From Microbulbifer bruguierae (lineage in GTDB: Bacteria > Pseudomonadota > Gammaproteobacteria > Pseudomonadales > Cellvibrionaceae), in the NCBI RefSeq assembly GCF_029869925.1, contig NZ_CP118605.1:620001-684000 (forward strand): a stretch of 64,000 nucleotides of DNA. Reading direction: 5' to 3'. A program made the translations under genes and the position numbers. Shown here in pieces: positions 46,668-57,082 of the stretch (its first letter is position 1; every line of letters starts with the position of its first letter). The notes under the pieces are model-generated. The model made no database searches. It was given only the letters and a program-made list of their open reading frames with translations, and was not told the DNA's origin.

Positions 46668-47446
46668 GCCTCCCCTGCTTTCAGGTTTTTCAGGAAGGGA
46701 CCGTATCCCTGGCTACCGAGCCAGAAATTGATCAGGTTGTTCACCCCTTTACTGGTCAGGGTCGCACCGGACAGGCCGTCTACCTGATGCTTGGCTTTGG
46801 CGCTGCTCGGGTCAACGCTGCCCTTGATCACGGAGATGTCGACACTGCCATCGGCGTCAAAGACTTCCTTGCCAGCCCACTGGGATTTCCAGCGCGGGTT
46901 GTCCACTTCGCCACCCAGTCCCGGAGTTTCCTTGTGCTCGTAGAAGCCGAGGCCCGCTACGGTGCTCAGGTCTTTTTCCAGTGCCAGGAAGCCGTACAGC
47001 TGGCCCCACAGACCGTAGCCGCGAACCGGCAGCACGATGCGCTGCAGCTGACCATCCTTCTCCACCAGATACACCTCTTTGGTGTTCTCGCGGCGCATGA
47101 TCTTCGCGGTGTCTTCTTCCGCAGGCAGCTTTTCGCTGGCGCTCGGAATTTTCGCTGCAGCGCGGCCAGAGCCGCCCGCAGGCGCTTCGTCGGTAAACTT
47201 GCCAGTACGCAGATCTACATACTTGATGGTTACCGCTTCAAACGCCTGCTCGATGGCCTTGGCATTGTGCTGATCGGCATCGATCAGGCCACCGGCCATC
47301 AGTACGTTGCGTTTCATGTCCAGCAGAGCGTTGGCTTCCTGCTTGGGCTTGAGCATCACCGCCGCAGTGGAAACCACTACGGAACAGACGAGACACATAA
47401 TCAGGGCAACCAGCAGGGTGCCTTTTACGGAATCTTTATTAACCAC
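46664..47446 (-). CDS. nqrC: Na+-NQR subunit C (FMN-binding)
   Basis: A 260-residue subunit with one N-terminal helix ([18 protein letters not shown]) and a periplasmic FMN-binding domain. FMN is joined to Thr in [14 protein letters not shown] by ApbE. I chose GTG 47446 with GGAGG about 8 bases upstream; the open frame to 47491 lies inside nqrB. It overlaps nqrB by 8 bases and nqrD by 4. Confidence 0.94.
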   Translation of the reverse strand: MVNKDSVKGTLLVALIMCLVCSVVVSTAAVMLKPKQEANALLDMKRNVLMAGGLIDADQHNAKAIEQAFEAVTIKYVDLRTGKFTDEAPAGGSGRAAAKIPSASEKLPAEEDTAKIMRRENTKEVYLVEKDGQLQRIVLPVRGYGLWGQLYGFLALEKDLSTVAGLGFYEHKETPGLGGEVDNPRWKSQWAGKEVFDADGSVDISVIKGSVDPSSAKAKHQVDGLSGATLTSKGVNNLINFWLGSQGYGPFLKNLKAGEA

Positions 47447-48662
47447 GTGCCAACCTCCGTTTGATATGGGACTGCACAACGAAGTGGTCAAACAGCGGCG
47501 CGAACAGGTTGGCGAACAGAATCGCCAGCATCATGCCTTCCGGGAATGCCGGGTTCACCACACGGATCAATACACACATCACACCGATGAGAATGCCGTA
47601 CCACCAGCGACCGGTGTCGGTCATGGCTGCGGAAACCGGGTCAGTGGTCATGAAGATCAGACCGAAGGCGAAGCCGCCCACTACCAGGTGCCAGTACCAG
47701 GGCACATTGAACATGGCATTGGTATCGGAACCGACCATGTTGAACAGGAAGGACGTCGCCATCATGCCCAACAGAGTACCGGCAACAATACGCCAGCTCG
47801 CAATCTTCATACCAAGCAGGATCACGCCGGCAATCAACATGGCCAGGGTGGAGGTTTCACCGATGGAGCCCTGCATCTTGCCGAAGAACGCATCCATCCA
47901 GGTCAGCTGACCACCTGCAATGTTGACCACACCATTCTGGATGCCATCGCTCGCCAGTACAGACAGCGCGGTAGCACCGGTGTAGCCGTCAACCGCGGTC
48001 CATACCGCGTCACCAGACATAGCGGCCGGGTAAGCGAAGAACAGGAAGGCACGGCCGGTGAGTGCCGGGTTCAGGAAGTTTTTGCCGGTACCACCGAACA
48101 CTTCCTTACCGATCACGACACCGAAGCTGATGCCCATCGCCACCATCCACAGGGGCAGGTCCGGCGGACAGGTCAGCGCGAACAGGATAGAGGTAACGAA
48201 GAAACCTTCGTTCACTTCGTGGCCACGTACGGCCGCGAACAGCACTTCCCAGATACCACCGACGATGAAGGTCACCGCGTAGATGGGCAGGAAGTACATG
48301 GCACCGTGGATCAGATTGTCCCACAGACTGTTGGCGTCGTAGCCAGACAGCGCACCGATGATGGCGTGGCGCCAGCCGCTAGCTTCGGTCATGCCCCCAG
48401 TCTCAGCTAACTGAGCCATGATGGTGTTGGCCTGGAAGCCCACGTTCCACATACCGTAGAACATCGGGATCATGGCACAGGCCCATACGGTGATCATGAT
48501 GCGTTTCAGGTCGATGCCGTCGCGCACATGTGCAGTGGCCTTGGTGCGGTCAGCAGGCTGGAAGAGACCGGTGTCGATCGCTTCGTACAGTGCATACCAC
48601 TTTTCGTATTTACCGCCTTTATGGAAATGCGGCTCCACGGAGTCGAGTAGTTTACGCAACAT
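47439..48662 (-). CDS. nqrB: Na+-NQR subunit B (FMN-binding, Na+ channel)
   Basis: A 407-residue integral membrane subunit carrying riboflavin, covalent FMN and the sodium path. The flavinylated Thr is in [16 protein letters not shown]. Acidic residues in transmembrane regions ([18 protein letters not shown]-type helices) and [15 protein letters not shown] fit the family. The length matches Vibrio NqrB (about 415). It starts 3 bases after the nqrA stop. Confidence 0.97.
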   Translation of the reverse strand: MLRKLLDSVEPHFHKGGKYEKWYALYEAIDTGLFQPADRTKATAHVRDGIDLKRIMITVWACAMIPMFYGMWNVGFQANTIMAQLAETGGMTEASGWRHAIIGALSGYDANSLWDNLIHGAMYFLPIYAVTFIVGGIWEVLFAAVRGHEVNEGFFVTSILFALTCPPDLPLWMVAMGISFGVVIGKEVFGGTGKNFLNPALTGRAFLFFAYPAAMSGDAVWTAVDGYTGATALSVLASDGIQNGVVNIAGGQLTWMDAFFGKMQGSIGETSTLAMLIAGVILLGMKIASWRIVAGTLLGMMATSFLFNMVGSDTNAMFNVPWYWHLVVGGFAFGLIFMTTDPVSAAMTDTGRWWYGILIGVMCVLIRVVNPAFPEGMMLAILFANLFAPLFDHFVVQSHIKRRLARG

Positions 48663-48664
48663 CC

Positions 48665-50005
48665 TTAACCCTCCTTCTCAATACGGGTCAGGTTGTCCCG
48701 CAAAATGGGGCCGAAATCGTACTTGCCCGGGCACACGAAGGTGCACAGTGCGAGATCTTCTTCGTCCAGCTCCAGAACACCCAGTTGCTGGGCTACCTGG
48801 GTATCGCCAACGATCAGTGCACGCAGCAGCTGAGTGGGCAGGATATCCAGGGGCATCACGCGCTCGTAGGTACCGATCGGCATCAGTGCACGCTCGGAGC
48901 CATTGGCGCTGGTGGTGAAATTGAACAGCTTGCTCTTCATGAAGCGGCTGATATAGATCGGCAGCACGGAGAAGCGATTCGCACCAGGAGTGAAGTAATG
49001 CAGCATCGGGCGCTCGCGACCTTCCTGCAGTACCGTCACCTGGTTGTGGTAACGGCCAAGGTAACCCAGCGCGCCACTAGCGGTACGACCACCAAACACG
49101 GAGCCAGAAATGACGCGATTGTCACTACCTTCGGTTTCACCGGCGAGCAGCGCTGTCAGATCGGCGCCCAGACGGGTGCGCAGCAGACGTGGCTTGGTCA
49201 CCTGAGGGCCACCCAGAGCGACCACGCGATCGGTGTACAGCTTGCCGGTTTCAAACAGCTTGCCGACAGCAATCACATCCTGGTAACCGATGGTCCAGAC
49301 CTGACGACCGGGCTTGACCGGGTGCAGGTAGTGGATGTGGGTACCAGACAGGCCTGCAGGATGCGGGCCGGCGAAAGCTTCGCGCTGGACACTCGCGGCA
49401 GCGGGTACCGGGATATCGGCATCCGGCGTGCTACAGACAAAGGTCTTGTCGGCGAGCTTGGACAGGATTTCAACGCCCTGGGCAAAAGCCTCGCGCTGCT
49501 CCGCGATCACGACAACCGGATCGGCGGCCAGCGGATTGGTATCCATGGCGTTGATAAAGAGAGCGGAAGGCTGGGCATCCAGGGCCGGCACCTTGCTGAA
49601 CGGGCGGGTACGCAGGGCAGTCCAGAGGCCGGACTCCACCAGGTTCATACGCACCTGCTCTGCGGTGAGGGTAGCGAGCTGGTCTGCACTGTAGCTGGCA
49701 AACTGCTCGGCTTCGTCTCCGTCCACCTCAATCACTACGGATTGCAGTATCCGGCGAACACCGCGATTGACGGCAACTACGCGGCCTGCGGCCGGAGCGG
49801 TGTAGCGTACACCGTCTGTTTTCTTATCAGTGAACAGCAATTGTCCGAGTTTGACGCTATCCCCTTCCGCAACTGCCATGGTGGGCTTCATCCCGTTGTA
49901 ATCGGGGCCTATCACCGCAACAGTCTTGGCTGCAGGGCCATCATAGATGACCTGCTCGGGCGCGCCGGATATGGGTAAATCCAATCCCCGACGGATCTTT
50001 CTCAT
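48665..50005 (-). CDS. nqrA: Na+-NQR subunit A
   Basis: A 446-residue soluble subunit at the membrane surface, implicated in quinone reduction. It begins with [18 protein letters not shown], as is usual, and has a lipoyl-like first domain ([19 protein letters not shown]) and the conserved [22 protein letters not shown] in pieces. No cofactor is expected. It is first of the operon, with about 500 bases of untranslated DNA upstream. Confidence 0.97.
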   Translation of the reverse strand: MRKIRRGLDLPISGAPEQVIYDGPAAKTVAVIGPDYNGMKPTMAVAEGDSVKLGQLLFTDKKTDGVRYTAPAAGRVVAVNRGVRRILQSVVIEVDGDEAEQFASYSADQLATLTAEQVRMNLVESGLWTALRTRPFSKVPALDAQPSALFINAMDTNPLAADPVVVIAEQREAFAQGVEILSKLADKTFVCSTPDADIPVPAAASVQREAFAGPHPAGLSGTHIHYLHPVKPGRQVWTIGYQDVIAVGKLFETGKLYTDRVVALGGPQVTKPRLLRTRLGADLTALLAGETEGSDNRVISGSVFGGRTASGALGYLGRYHNQVTVLQEGRERPMLHYFTPGANRFSVLPIYISRFMKSKLFNFTTSANGSERALMPIGTYERVMPLDILPTQLLRALIVGDTQVAQQLGVLELDEEDLALCTFVCPGKYDFGPILRDNLTRIEKEG

Positions 50006-50511
50006 ACGCCTGTGCCTAAGTTCTAAGTTGGTAGATTTAGAGGTTTAAAAGTTTCTAGGTTAAAAAAACGCTAAAAATGAGGAAACCGTAGCGGGGACTT
50101 AGGCCGTGGCAGACCCGAACCAAGCCTGGAAATGGGTTACTTAAATAGTAGCCACTCAGGAAAGGCACCACAGAGTTAGAATACTTTGGACCGCGCTCGG
50201 GCGGCAAAGACCTGCTATTGCCTCAGCAACCCGCAGTCATTGCGCTTCAATTTCCCGGCACACGGCAGCCCCGCAAAATCGCGCGCATTATAAGGAGCGG
50301 GCCGGGGGTTTACCAGAGCGGAAGCGGCCAAAACGGCACTAACTGAGGAAATTTTTGCTGAAAAAACAACAACTTTAGTTGGAGACGCAACCCTGAAGGG
50401 GCAGATAACGTGGCGCCAGATTGATCGGCCTGACCAATAGTCGGCGCCGTGTTATGGAGGGGCAACCCCCTCCTCTCACAGCGCCGCCACGGGTCCAGCC
50501 CCAACTGCGGG
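50006..50511. other. Intergenic region between gap and nqrA
   Basis: About 505 bases with no supportable gene. It should contain the nqr promoter (right side) and the end of the gap transcript (left). A GC-rich hairpin GGAGGGG-CAA-CCCCCTCC lies at about 50455-50473, without a T run. Frames on both strands here are continuations of shadow frames of gap. Confidence 0.5.
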
Positions 50512-51969
50512 TCAGTCCCGCTTCGGGAACAACGCGTAACGTACGCCAGCCATGTCTTCCAGGCAGCGCACCACCTGACAGCTATAGCCGAATTCGTTGT
50601 CGTACCAGCAGTAAAGTACGGCATTCTTACCATCGACAATGGTGGCAATGGAGTCGAAGACACAGGCGCGACGGGAGCCCACGAAGTCGCTGGACACCAC
50701 TTCCGGAGAATTGGTGTAGTCGATCTGCTGACGCAGGGGCGAGTGCAGCGCCACATCACGCATATAAGCGTTCAGCTCTTCCTTGGTGGTCTCCTGCCCA
50801 AGATTCAGGTTCAGGATCGCCATCGACACATTCGGCGTGGGAACGCGGATCGCGTTTCCAGTCAGCTTGCCTTTCAGCTCCGGCAGTGCCTTCGCCACCG
50901 CCTTGGCGGCACCGGTTTCCGTCAGCACCATGTTCAGCGCAGCAGCGCGACCGCGACGCTCGCCTTTGTGGTAGTTGTCGATCAGGTTCTGGTCGTTGGT
51001 ATACGCGTGCACGGTCTCAACGTGACCATGCTCCACCCCGTACTTGTCCATCATCGCCTTCAATACCGGCACGATGGCGTTAGTGGTGCAGGAAGCCGCG
51101 GACAGAATCTTGTCTTCCGGCTGGATGTCGCCGTTATTGATACCGTAAACGATATTCTTCAGGTCGCCCTTGCCCGGCGCAGTCAACAGCACCTTGGCAG
51201 CACCTTTGCTCTCGAGGTGCTGGGCCAGGCCCTCTTCATCCCGCCACACACCGGTACTGTCCACGATCAATGCGTCGTGGATGCCGTGCTGGGTGTAATC
51301 CACCTCCTGTGGGGAGTTGGCGTAGATGATCTTTACTTCATTGCCGTTACAGATCAGGGTGTTGGTCTCTTCGTCGACACGAATAGTGCCATTGAAGGCC
51401 CCGTGCACGGAGTCGCGACGCAACAGGGATGCGCGCTTGACCAGATCGTTGTCGGCCTTGCCCTTGCGCAGCACGATGGCGCGCAGACGCAGCACGTCGC
51501 CACTGCCGGCCTTTTCAATCAGCAGACGAGCCACCAGTCGGCCGATACGGCCGAAACCATAGATAACCACATCCTGAGATTTTGGCAGCGGTGTGCCGGC
51601 GCCACTGGCCTCAACCAGCTCTTCACGCACGAAGTCATCAACCGGCAGGCCGCGCTGGTCGCGCATGTATTTGTTGGTCAGGGTACCGAGGTCGATATGT
51701 ACCGGACCCAGCTCCAGCTTGCAGATCGCTTCCAGCACCGGGAAGGTTTCAAATTCAGAGAGCTCGTTCTCTTCCACCTGGCGCACGAAGCGATGGGCTT
51801 TCATGATGCTCAGCACGGAGCGGTTCACCAGGTTCTGGCCGTACATATAAATGCCGACGTTGCTTTCCCGGTTCAGCTTGCCAATCATCGGAATCATGGA
51901 TTCCGCCAACGCTTCGCGCGCTTTCCAGTCCTTGAAAAAGTCAGCGGGCTTCGGTCGCTTCTGAGTCAC
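50512..51969 (-). CDS. gap: Glyceraldehyde-3-phosphate dehydrogenase, long form
   Basis: A 485-residue GAPDH with a Rossmann start VVIYGFGRIGRLVARLL only at about residue 135 and the active-site Cys in SAASCTTNAIVPVL. NATYW-type C-terminal WYDNEFGYSCQVVR is present. The N-terminal extension of about 130 residues (KDWKAREALAESMIPMIG) is characteristic of a gammaproteobacterial long class, also next to mfd in Pseudomonas. I chose GTG 51969 (VTQKRPKPADFF) with AGAGG upstream; TTG 51987 is the far limit. The coenzyme loop cannot be read with certainty. It probably works in gluconeogenesis. Confidence 0.92.
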   Translation of the reverse strand: MTQKRPKPADFFKDWKAREALAESMIPMIGKLNRESNVGIYMYGQNLVNRSVLSIMKAHRFVRQVEENELSEFETFPVLEAICKLELGPVHIDLGTLTNKYMRDQRGLPVDDFVREELVEASGAGTPLPKSQDVVIYGFGRIGRLVARLLIEKAGSGDVLRLRAIVLRKGKADNDLVKRASLLRRDSVHGAFNGTIRVDEETNTLICNGNEVKIIYANSPQEVDYTQHGIHDALIVDSTGVWRDEEGLAQHLESKGAAKVLLTAPGKGDLKNIVYGINNGDIQPEDKILSAASCTTNAIVPVLKAMMDKYGVEHGHVETVHAYTNDQNLIDNYHKGERRGRAAALNMVLTETGAAKAVAKALPELKGKLTGNAIRVPTPNVSMAILNLNLGQETTKEELNAYMRDVALHSPLRQQIDYTNSPEVVSSDFVGSRRACVFDSIATIVDGKNAVLYCWYDNEFGYSCQVVRCLEDMAGVRYALFPKRD

Positions 51970-52289
51970 TATCAGACACCTCTGCAAAGTGAGAAAAATG
52001 TTCGTACCACGGCATCAATCGGAGACGGCAAAATCGCCTCCAGGCCGACAGCTGGCGCATTATGTGTATTCAATATAGACCGCGCAACAGCGCGAAAAAT
52101 GGCCAAAAAACTGTAGTTAAACTACATTTTTGACGCCGCGGCGCGGCGTCACCAAAGCCTGGCAAAACCCGCCGTTCAGAAGATGAAATTACCCGCAAAA
52201 GCACCAAACCTGCACCGGTCACCGATCGCCGCTACAATAGCGCCCCTCCAGACCGCCAGCGGTCAGAAAGTACGGAATTATAAGGAAAC
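51970..52289. other. Divergent promoter region of gap and mfd
   Basis: About 320 bases without a gene. A small stem TGTAG-TTAAA-CTACA followed by TTTTT (52112-52131) and directly after it a GC-only stem GACGCCGC-GGC-GCGGCGTC (52132-52150) lie between the two start sites. The first looks like a rightward terminator or leader hairpin. Neither can be assigned to a gene with confidence. Confidence 0.5.
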
Positions 52290-55200
52290 ATGAGCCAGTC
52301 CCCCCCATTGACGCCCCCCGCCTTCCGCTCAAAAAATGACCGGAAATTCTGGGGGCAGCTGCACGGCGCCAGTGCTGCATTGGCCATACTGCACGCGGCA
52401 AAATCCAGCTCCGGCCCTACCCTGCTGATTACCCGCAACAGTCAGGAAGCGCATCAATTCGAGGTGCAGCTGAAATTTTTTAACAAAGCACGGCGAGATG
52501 GCCAACGGGACGACACTTCCTCCCGGGATGTAGAAAATCTGGAAATCATCCAGTTTCCGGACTGGGAAATTCTTCCCTACGATACTTTCTCACCACATCA
52601 GGACATCATCTCCGACCGGCTCGCTACCCTCTATCAATTACCGCAAATGGGCCGCGGAATCGTCATCGTTCCCGTCAGCACCCTACTGCACCGCCTTGCA
52701 CCCAAAGATTATGTGGCCGGCAATGCGCTGATTTTGCGGGAGGGTCAGAAGTTCGACCTGAACACCCAGCGCCGATTGCTGGAACAGGCTGGCTACCACT
52801 GCGTGGATACCGTGTATGAACACGGCGAGTTCGCGGTGCGCGGTTCGCTGATGGATATATTCCCCATGGGCAGCAACCTGCCCTATCGCATCGATCTGTT
52901 CGACGATGAAATCGAATCTCTGCGCACCTTCGACCCGGAAGACCAGCGTACCGTCGACAAGGTGGAACAAATCCACCTGCTGCCCGCGCGGGAATTTCCC
53001 ATGCACAAACCGGCGCTGGCGAAATTTCTTGAGCGCTGGCACGAGCGCTTCGACTGCGACCCGGGCCCCGTCTCCATTTATCAGGACATCAGCGCCGGCA
53101 TTGCCCCGGCAGGTATCGAATACTACCTGCCACTGTTCTTCGAGCAGTGCGCCAGCCTGTTCGATTATTTACCGGAAGGCAGTCAGGTGTTTCTGCAGGG
53201 CGACCTCAGGCAACCACTGGAATCTTTCTGGAAAGAGGCAGAGAACCGCTACCAGAGCCGCCGCGGTGACCTGACCCGCCCGATCCTGGAGCCCCGCCAG
53301 GTATTACTGCATGTGGACGAATTCTACGGTGCACTGAAATCCCTTCCTCGCGCCGTTTTCTCTGCGGAAACACTTGAGGAAGCCGAAGGCAATTACAACT
53401 TCGCCACCAAGGCACCGCCCAGCCTGCCGGTTAACGGAAAATCCGAGCAACCACTACAGGCCCTCGAAGCCTACCTGATGGAATACCCGGGACGGGTGCT
53501 CTTCTGCGCAGAAAGCGGCGGACGGCGGGAAGCGTTACTGGAATTGCTTCAGGGAATTCGCCTGCAACCAAAGACGGTGGACAGCTGGCAGACCTTTCTC
53601 GGCAGCGATGAGCGCCTCGGTATTACTGTCGCTCCCATCGATCAGGGTGCGGTCCTCGCGGACCCGCAGCTGAACCTGATTGCAGAACCGCAGCTGTTTG
53701 GCGAACGGGTATTGCAACAGCGGCGCCGGCGCAAAGCGAAGGAAGATGCGGAAAACGCGGTCAAAAATCTCGCGGAACTGCGCATCGGCGCTCCGGTGGT
53801 GCATATCGACCACGGCGTTGGGCGCTATAAAGGGCTACAGAGCCTGGAAATCGACGGCCAGCAGGCGGAATTTCTGACACTGGAATATGGCGACGGCGCC
53901 AAACTGTATGTGCCGGTCGCCAGCCTGCACCTGATCAGCCGCTACTCCGGTGCCGATGAGGAGCTGGCACCACTGCACAAACTCGGCAGCGAAACCTGGC
54001 AGAAAGCCAAGCGCAAGGCCGCGGAAAAAGTGCGCGATGCCGCCGCAGAACTACTGGATATTTACGCGCGGCGCGAAGCGAGAGTCGGCCACGCTTTCGG
54101 CAATCCCGGCCTCGCTTACCGCGAGTTCGCCGCCGGCTTTCCATTTGAGGAAACCCCGGACCAGCAACAGGCCATCGAAGCGGTGGTTGCTGACATGCTT
54201 TCAGACAAACCCATGGATCGCCTGGTCTGTGGCGACGTCGGCTTCGGCAAAACCGAAGTAGCCATGCGCGCAGCATTTGTCGCCGCCCACGGGGGCAAGC
54301 AGGTGGCGATGCTGGTACCCACAACGCTGCTGGCACAACAGCACTTCCAGTCACTGCAGGATCGCTTTGCAGACTGGCCGATAAATATCGAGGTGGTCTC
54401 CCGCTTCCGCAGCAACAAAGAAGTGGACGCCATCAAGGACCGGGTTGAGGAAGGCAAAGTGGACATTCTTGTGGGTACCCACAAGCTGCTGCAGAGCGAC
54501 CTCAAGTTTAAAAACCTGGGGCTGCTGATCATCGACGAGGAGCACCGCTTCGGGGTACGCCAGAAAGAAAAGCTCAAGAGCCTGCGCGCAGAGGTGGATA
54601 TCCTGAACCTCACCGCAACCCCTATCCCCCGCACCCTGAACATGGCCATGGCGGGCATCCGCGACCTCTCCGTGATCGCCACACCACCGGCGCGACGCCT
54701 GTCCGTAAAAACTTTTGTTCGGGAGCGGGACGACGCCCTGATCAAGGAGGCCATTCTGCGGGAAATTCTCCGTGGCGGTCAGGTCTACTTCCTGCATAAC
54801 GAAGTAAAAAGCATCGAGCGCATCGCGCGGGAATTGCAGGAATTGGTTCCGGAGGCACGCATTGGCATTGGCCACGGTCAGATGCGTGAGCGCGAATTGG
54901 AACAGGTAATGGGTGACTTCTACCACAAGCGCTTCAATGTGCTGGTGTGCACCACCATCATCGAGACCGGTATCGACGTCCCCACCGCGAACACCATCCT
55001 GATCGAGCGTGCAGACAAATTTGGCCTGGCTCAGCTGCACCAGTTGCGCGGGCGTGTGGGGCGCTCCCACCACCAGGCCTACGCCTATCTGCTGACACCC
55101 AACAAGCGCGCCATGACCGCCGACGCAGTGAAGCGGCTGGAGGCCATCAGTGAGGCTCAGGACCTGGGCGCCGGCTTTACCCTGGCCACCCACGATCTGG

Positions 55201-55787
55201 AGATCCGTGGCGCCGGTGAACTGCTGGGCGAAGAGCAGAGCGGCCAGATCCAGAGTGTCGGCTTCAACCTCTATATGGAAATGCTCGATCACGCGGTTAA
55301 GGCGATACGCGAGGGACGCACGCCGAATATCGATGAACCGCTGGAATCGCCGGCGGTAGACGTCAACCTGCGGGTGCCGGCACTGATCCCCGAAGATTAC
55401 CTGCCGGACGTCCACAGTCGCCTGATCATGTACAAGCGAATAGCCAATGCCGAGGATAAAGCCGCATTGAAAGAATTGCAGGTGGAGATGATCGACCGCT
55501 TTGGTCTGCTGCCGGAACCGGTCAAGCATCTGTTTCGCATTACCGAAATCAAGCTCGATGCCAATCGGATGGGCATTCGTAAGCTGGAAGCCTCTGCCAG
55601 CCGCGGCCGCATCGAATTCTCCGACAGCGCCAAGGTAGACCCGCTCACGCTGGTCAAGCTGGTACAAACCAAGCCCACCACGTTCCAGCTACAGGGCGCC
55701 AACCATCTGAACTTTGCCCTGGATGAGAGCGACCCGGAACACCGCCTGCAACAGGTCAGCGCGGTTCTGCAACAGCTGTCGCAATAG
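52290..55787 (+). CDS. mfd: Transcription-repair coupling factor
   Basis: An 1165-residue DNA translocase that removes stalled RNA polymerase and recruits UvrA. Order: an UvrB-like domain (about 15-350; LEIIQFPDWEILPYDTFSPH), the RNA-polymerase-interacting domain with VVHIDHGVGRYKGL, then the RecG-like motor with Walker A GDVGFGKTEVAMRAAF, DEEHRFG box, NLTATPIPRTLNMAM and the TRG region (GRVGRSHHQAYAYLL, AGELLGEEQSGQI). The C-terminal domain follows. The length is usual (about 1150). AAGGA precedes the ATG. Confidence 0.97.
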   Translation: MSQSPPLTPPAFRSKNDRKFWGQLHGASAALAILHAAKSSSGPTLLITRNSQEAHQFEVQLKFFNKARRDGQRDDTSSRDVENLEIIQFPDWEILPYDTFSPHQDIISDRLATLYQLPQMGRGIVIVPVSTLLHRLAPKDYVAGNALILREGQKFDLNTQRRLLEQAGYHCVDTVYEHGEFAVRGSLMDIFPMGSNLPYRIDLFDDEIESLRTFDPEDQRTVDKVEQIHLLPAREFPMHKPALAKFLERWHERFDCDPGPVSIYQDISAGIAPAGIEYYLPLFFEQCASLFDYLPEGSQVFLQGDLRQPLESFWKEAENRYQSRRGDLTRPILEPRQVLLHVDEFYGALKSLPRAVFSAETLEEAEGNYNFATKAPPSLPVNGKSEQPLQALEAYLMEYPGRVLFCAESGGRREALLELLQGIRLQPKTVDSWQTFLGSDERLGITVAPIDQGAVLADPQLNLIAEPQLFGERVLQQRRRRKAKEDAENAVKNLAELRIGAPVVHIDHGVGRYKGLQSLEIDGQQAEFLTLEYGDGAKLYVPVASLHLISRYSGADEELAPLHKLGSETWQKAKRKAAEKVRDAAAELLDIYARREARVGHAFGNPGLAYREFAAGFPFEETPDQQQAIEAVVADMLSDKPMDRLVCGDVGFGKTEVAMRAAFVAAHGGKQVAMLVPTTLLAQQHFQSLQDRFADWPINIEVVSRFRSNKEVDAIKDRVEEGKVDILVGTHKLLQSDLKFKNLGLLIIDEEHRFGVRQKEKLKSLRAEVDILNLTATPIPRTLNMAMAGIRDLSVIATPPARRLSVKTFVRERDDALIKEAILREILRGGQVYFLHNEVKSIERIARELQELVPEARIGIGHGQMRERELEQVMGDFYHKRFNVLVCTTIIETGIDVPTANTILIERADKFGLAQLHQLRGRVGRSHHQAYAYLLTPNKRAMTADAVKRLEAISEAQDLGAGFTLATHDLEIRGAGELLGEEQSGQIQSVGFNLYMEMLDHAVKAIREGRTPNIDEPLESPAVDVNLRVPALIPEDYLPDVHSRLIMYKRIANAEDKAALKELQVEMIDRFGLLPEPVKHLFRITEIKLDANRMGIRKLEASASRGRIEFSDSAKVDPLTLVKLVQTKPTTFQLQGANHLNFALDESDPEHRLQQVSAVLQQLSQ

Positions 55788-55902
55788 TGACAAATGGGGG
55801 TGATCAGAAAGCCTTCGGCGCGGTCAAACCGCCGGTAAACAGTGATAACATGAACGAATTGAACGCCGACCAAGCGGCCCAAACAACATACGCGGTATCG
55901 AG

Positions 55903-56844
55903 ATGACTCCGATAACACAAAAGGTCAAACATCACCTGCAACGATGGAGCGTCCCACTACTGCTGGCGCTGTGCGCCGCAGGCGTGGAGGCAGCCGACTA
56001 CGCCGGCACCCAGTTTGAGATTGAAATGGTGGTATTTGCCCGTGAAAACGGCATGAGCCAGTCCCGCGAAAACTGGCCTGCGGCCCCCCGGCTGCACTAC
56101 GACGAACACTGGGTGGACTTCTCGACACCATCCGCGATCGAGCCCGCGGTTCCGGAACTGCAGCCCGTCCCCAACCAGCTAGACAACAAGGTCGCCGCAC
56201 TCGCACGCACGTCTGGGTACCGCGTGCTCTTCCACAAGACCTGGAGGCAGGTGCTGCAACAGGAGCGCAACGCACCGGCCGTGCTGATCGGCGGTGGTAC
56301 TCCGAGCGGCAATCACCACGAACTGGAAGGCAGCGTGACCCTCAGTGTCTCGCGCTACCTCCATGTCAGCACCGACCTGTGGCTCAGTGAATGGCTGCCG
56401 CAGCCCATTGACGGCGGTTTAGCGACGGCATTCCCGACCGCTGCAGCCACAGAATCTCTGGGGCTATCAGGTATTCCGGTGCCCACCCGCCCCAGAGCAG
56501 AGAGAATGGCACCTGAGCCGGGTACACAAGAAGAGCCGCTCGGCCTGAATGGATCATCGCCACAGAGTGGCTACGCGACCACTGCAAATGGCAGTTTCAG
56601 CACCAGTGCCGACTCCGCCACCTTCTATGGCAACAATGACAATGCCGCTTCTGCCGATAGCGCGGAAGGCTATCCAGAGCCAATAAACCGCGAACCCCCT
56701 TCGAAGCTCGCCGCCCGGGTTGCAGTACTGCAGGAAGAGCGCCGCCTGCGCAGCGGCGAGTTGCACTATATCGACCACCCCAAGCTGGGCATGCTGATCG
56801 AAGTGCGTACGGTGGAGCCCAGCGAGGAAACTTCCGCGGAGTGA
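55903..56844 (+). CDS. CsiV-family periplasmic protein
   Basis: A 313-residue exported protein with a signal peptide (SVPLLLALCAAGVEA, mature from ADYAG). The segments FEIEMVVFARENGMSQS, SGYRVLFHKTWRQ and ELEGSVTLSVSRYLHVSTDLWL match the CsiV family, whose founding member in Vibrio binds peptidoglycan and supports responses to D-amino acids. The middle (about 165-270) is low-complexity and the end (RRLRSGELHYIDHPKLGMLIEV) conserved. It follows mfd by 115 bases, as the homologous gene does in Pseudomonas. Confidence 0.85.
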   Translation: MTPITQKVKHHLQRWSVPLLLALCAAGVEAADYAGTQFEIEMVVFARENGMSQSRENWPAAPRLHYDEHWVDFSTPSAIEPAVPELQPVPNQLDNKVAALARTSGYRVLFHKTWRQVLQQERNAPAVLIGGGTPSGNHHELEGSVTLSVSRYLHVSTDLWLSEWLPQPIDGGLATAFPTAAATESLGLSGIPVPTRPRAERMAPEPGTQEEPLGLNGSSPQSGYATTANGSFSTSADSATFYGNNDNAASADSAEGYPEPINREPPSKLAARVAVLQEERRLRSGELHYIDHPKLGMLIEVRTVEPSEETSAE

Positions 56845-56911
56845 GCCCACCCCACAATCGGACCCGTTCGGCACGCCTGTGGCCCTCGCTACCCGAACAA
56901 TAGATTCTCCA

Positions 56912-56938
56912 AACGGCCCTCCGGGGCCGTTTCTTATT
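56912..56938 (+). terminator. Terminator after the CsiV-like gene
   Basis: An 8-bp stem AACGGCCC / GGGCCGTT with loop TCCG, then TTCTTATT. It lies 68 bases after the stop and would end the mfd-csiV transcript. Confidence 0.85.
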
Positions 56939-57082
56939 GCGGGGTGGTTGCAGGATGGCACGCCGAACTTTAACGTTACTCAGGTCCTCATCGATCTGGC
57001 CGGATGCTGAAAAATCATACGGATCACACCCATCCAGAACATCCCGATTCGCGAATAACTATAAGTCGGAACACACGTTTTC

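Noticed and set aside
50455-50473. GC-rich hairpin as a gap terminator
   Set aside because: No T run follows on either strand and a rho-type end cannot be recognised by eye, so I left it as part of the intergenic note.
50449-52116. Plus-strand frame of 555 codons over gap
   Set aside because: Antisense shadow of the GAPDH gene; the composition is not protein-like and it has no ribosome site.
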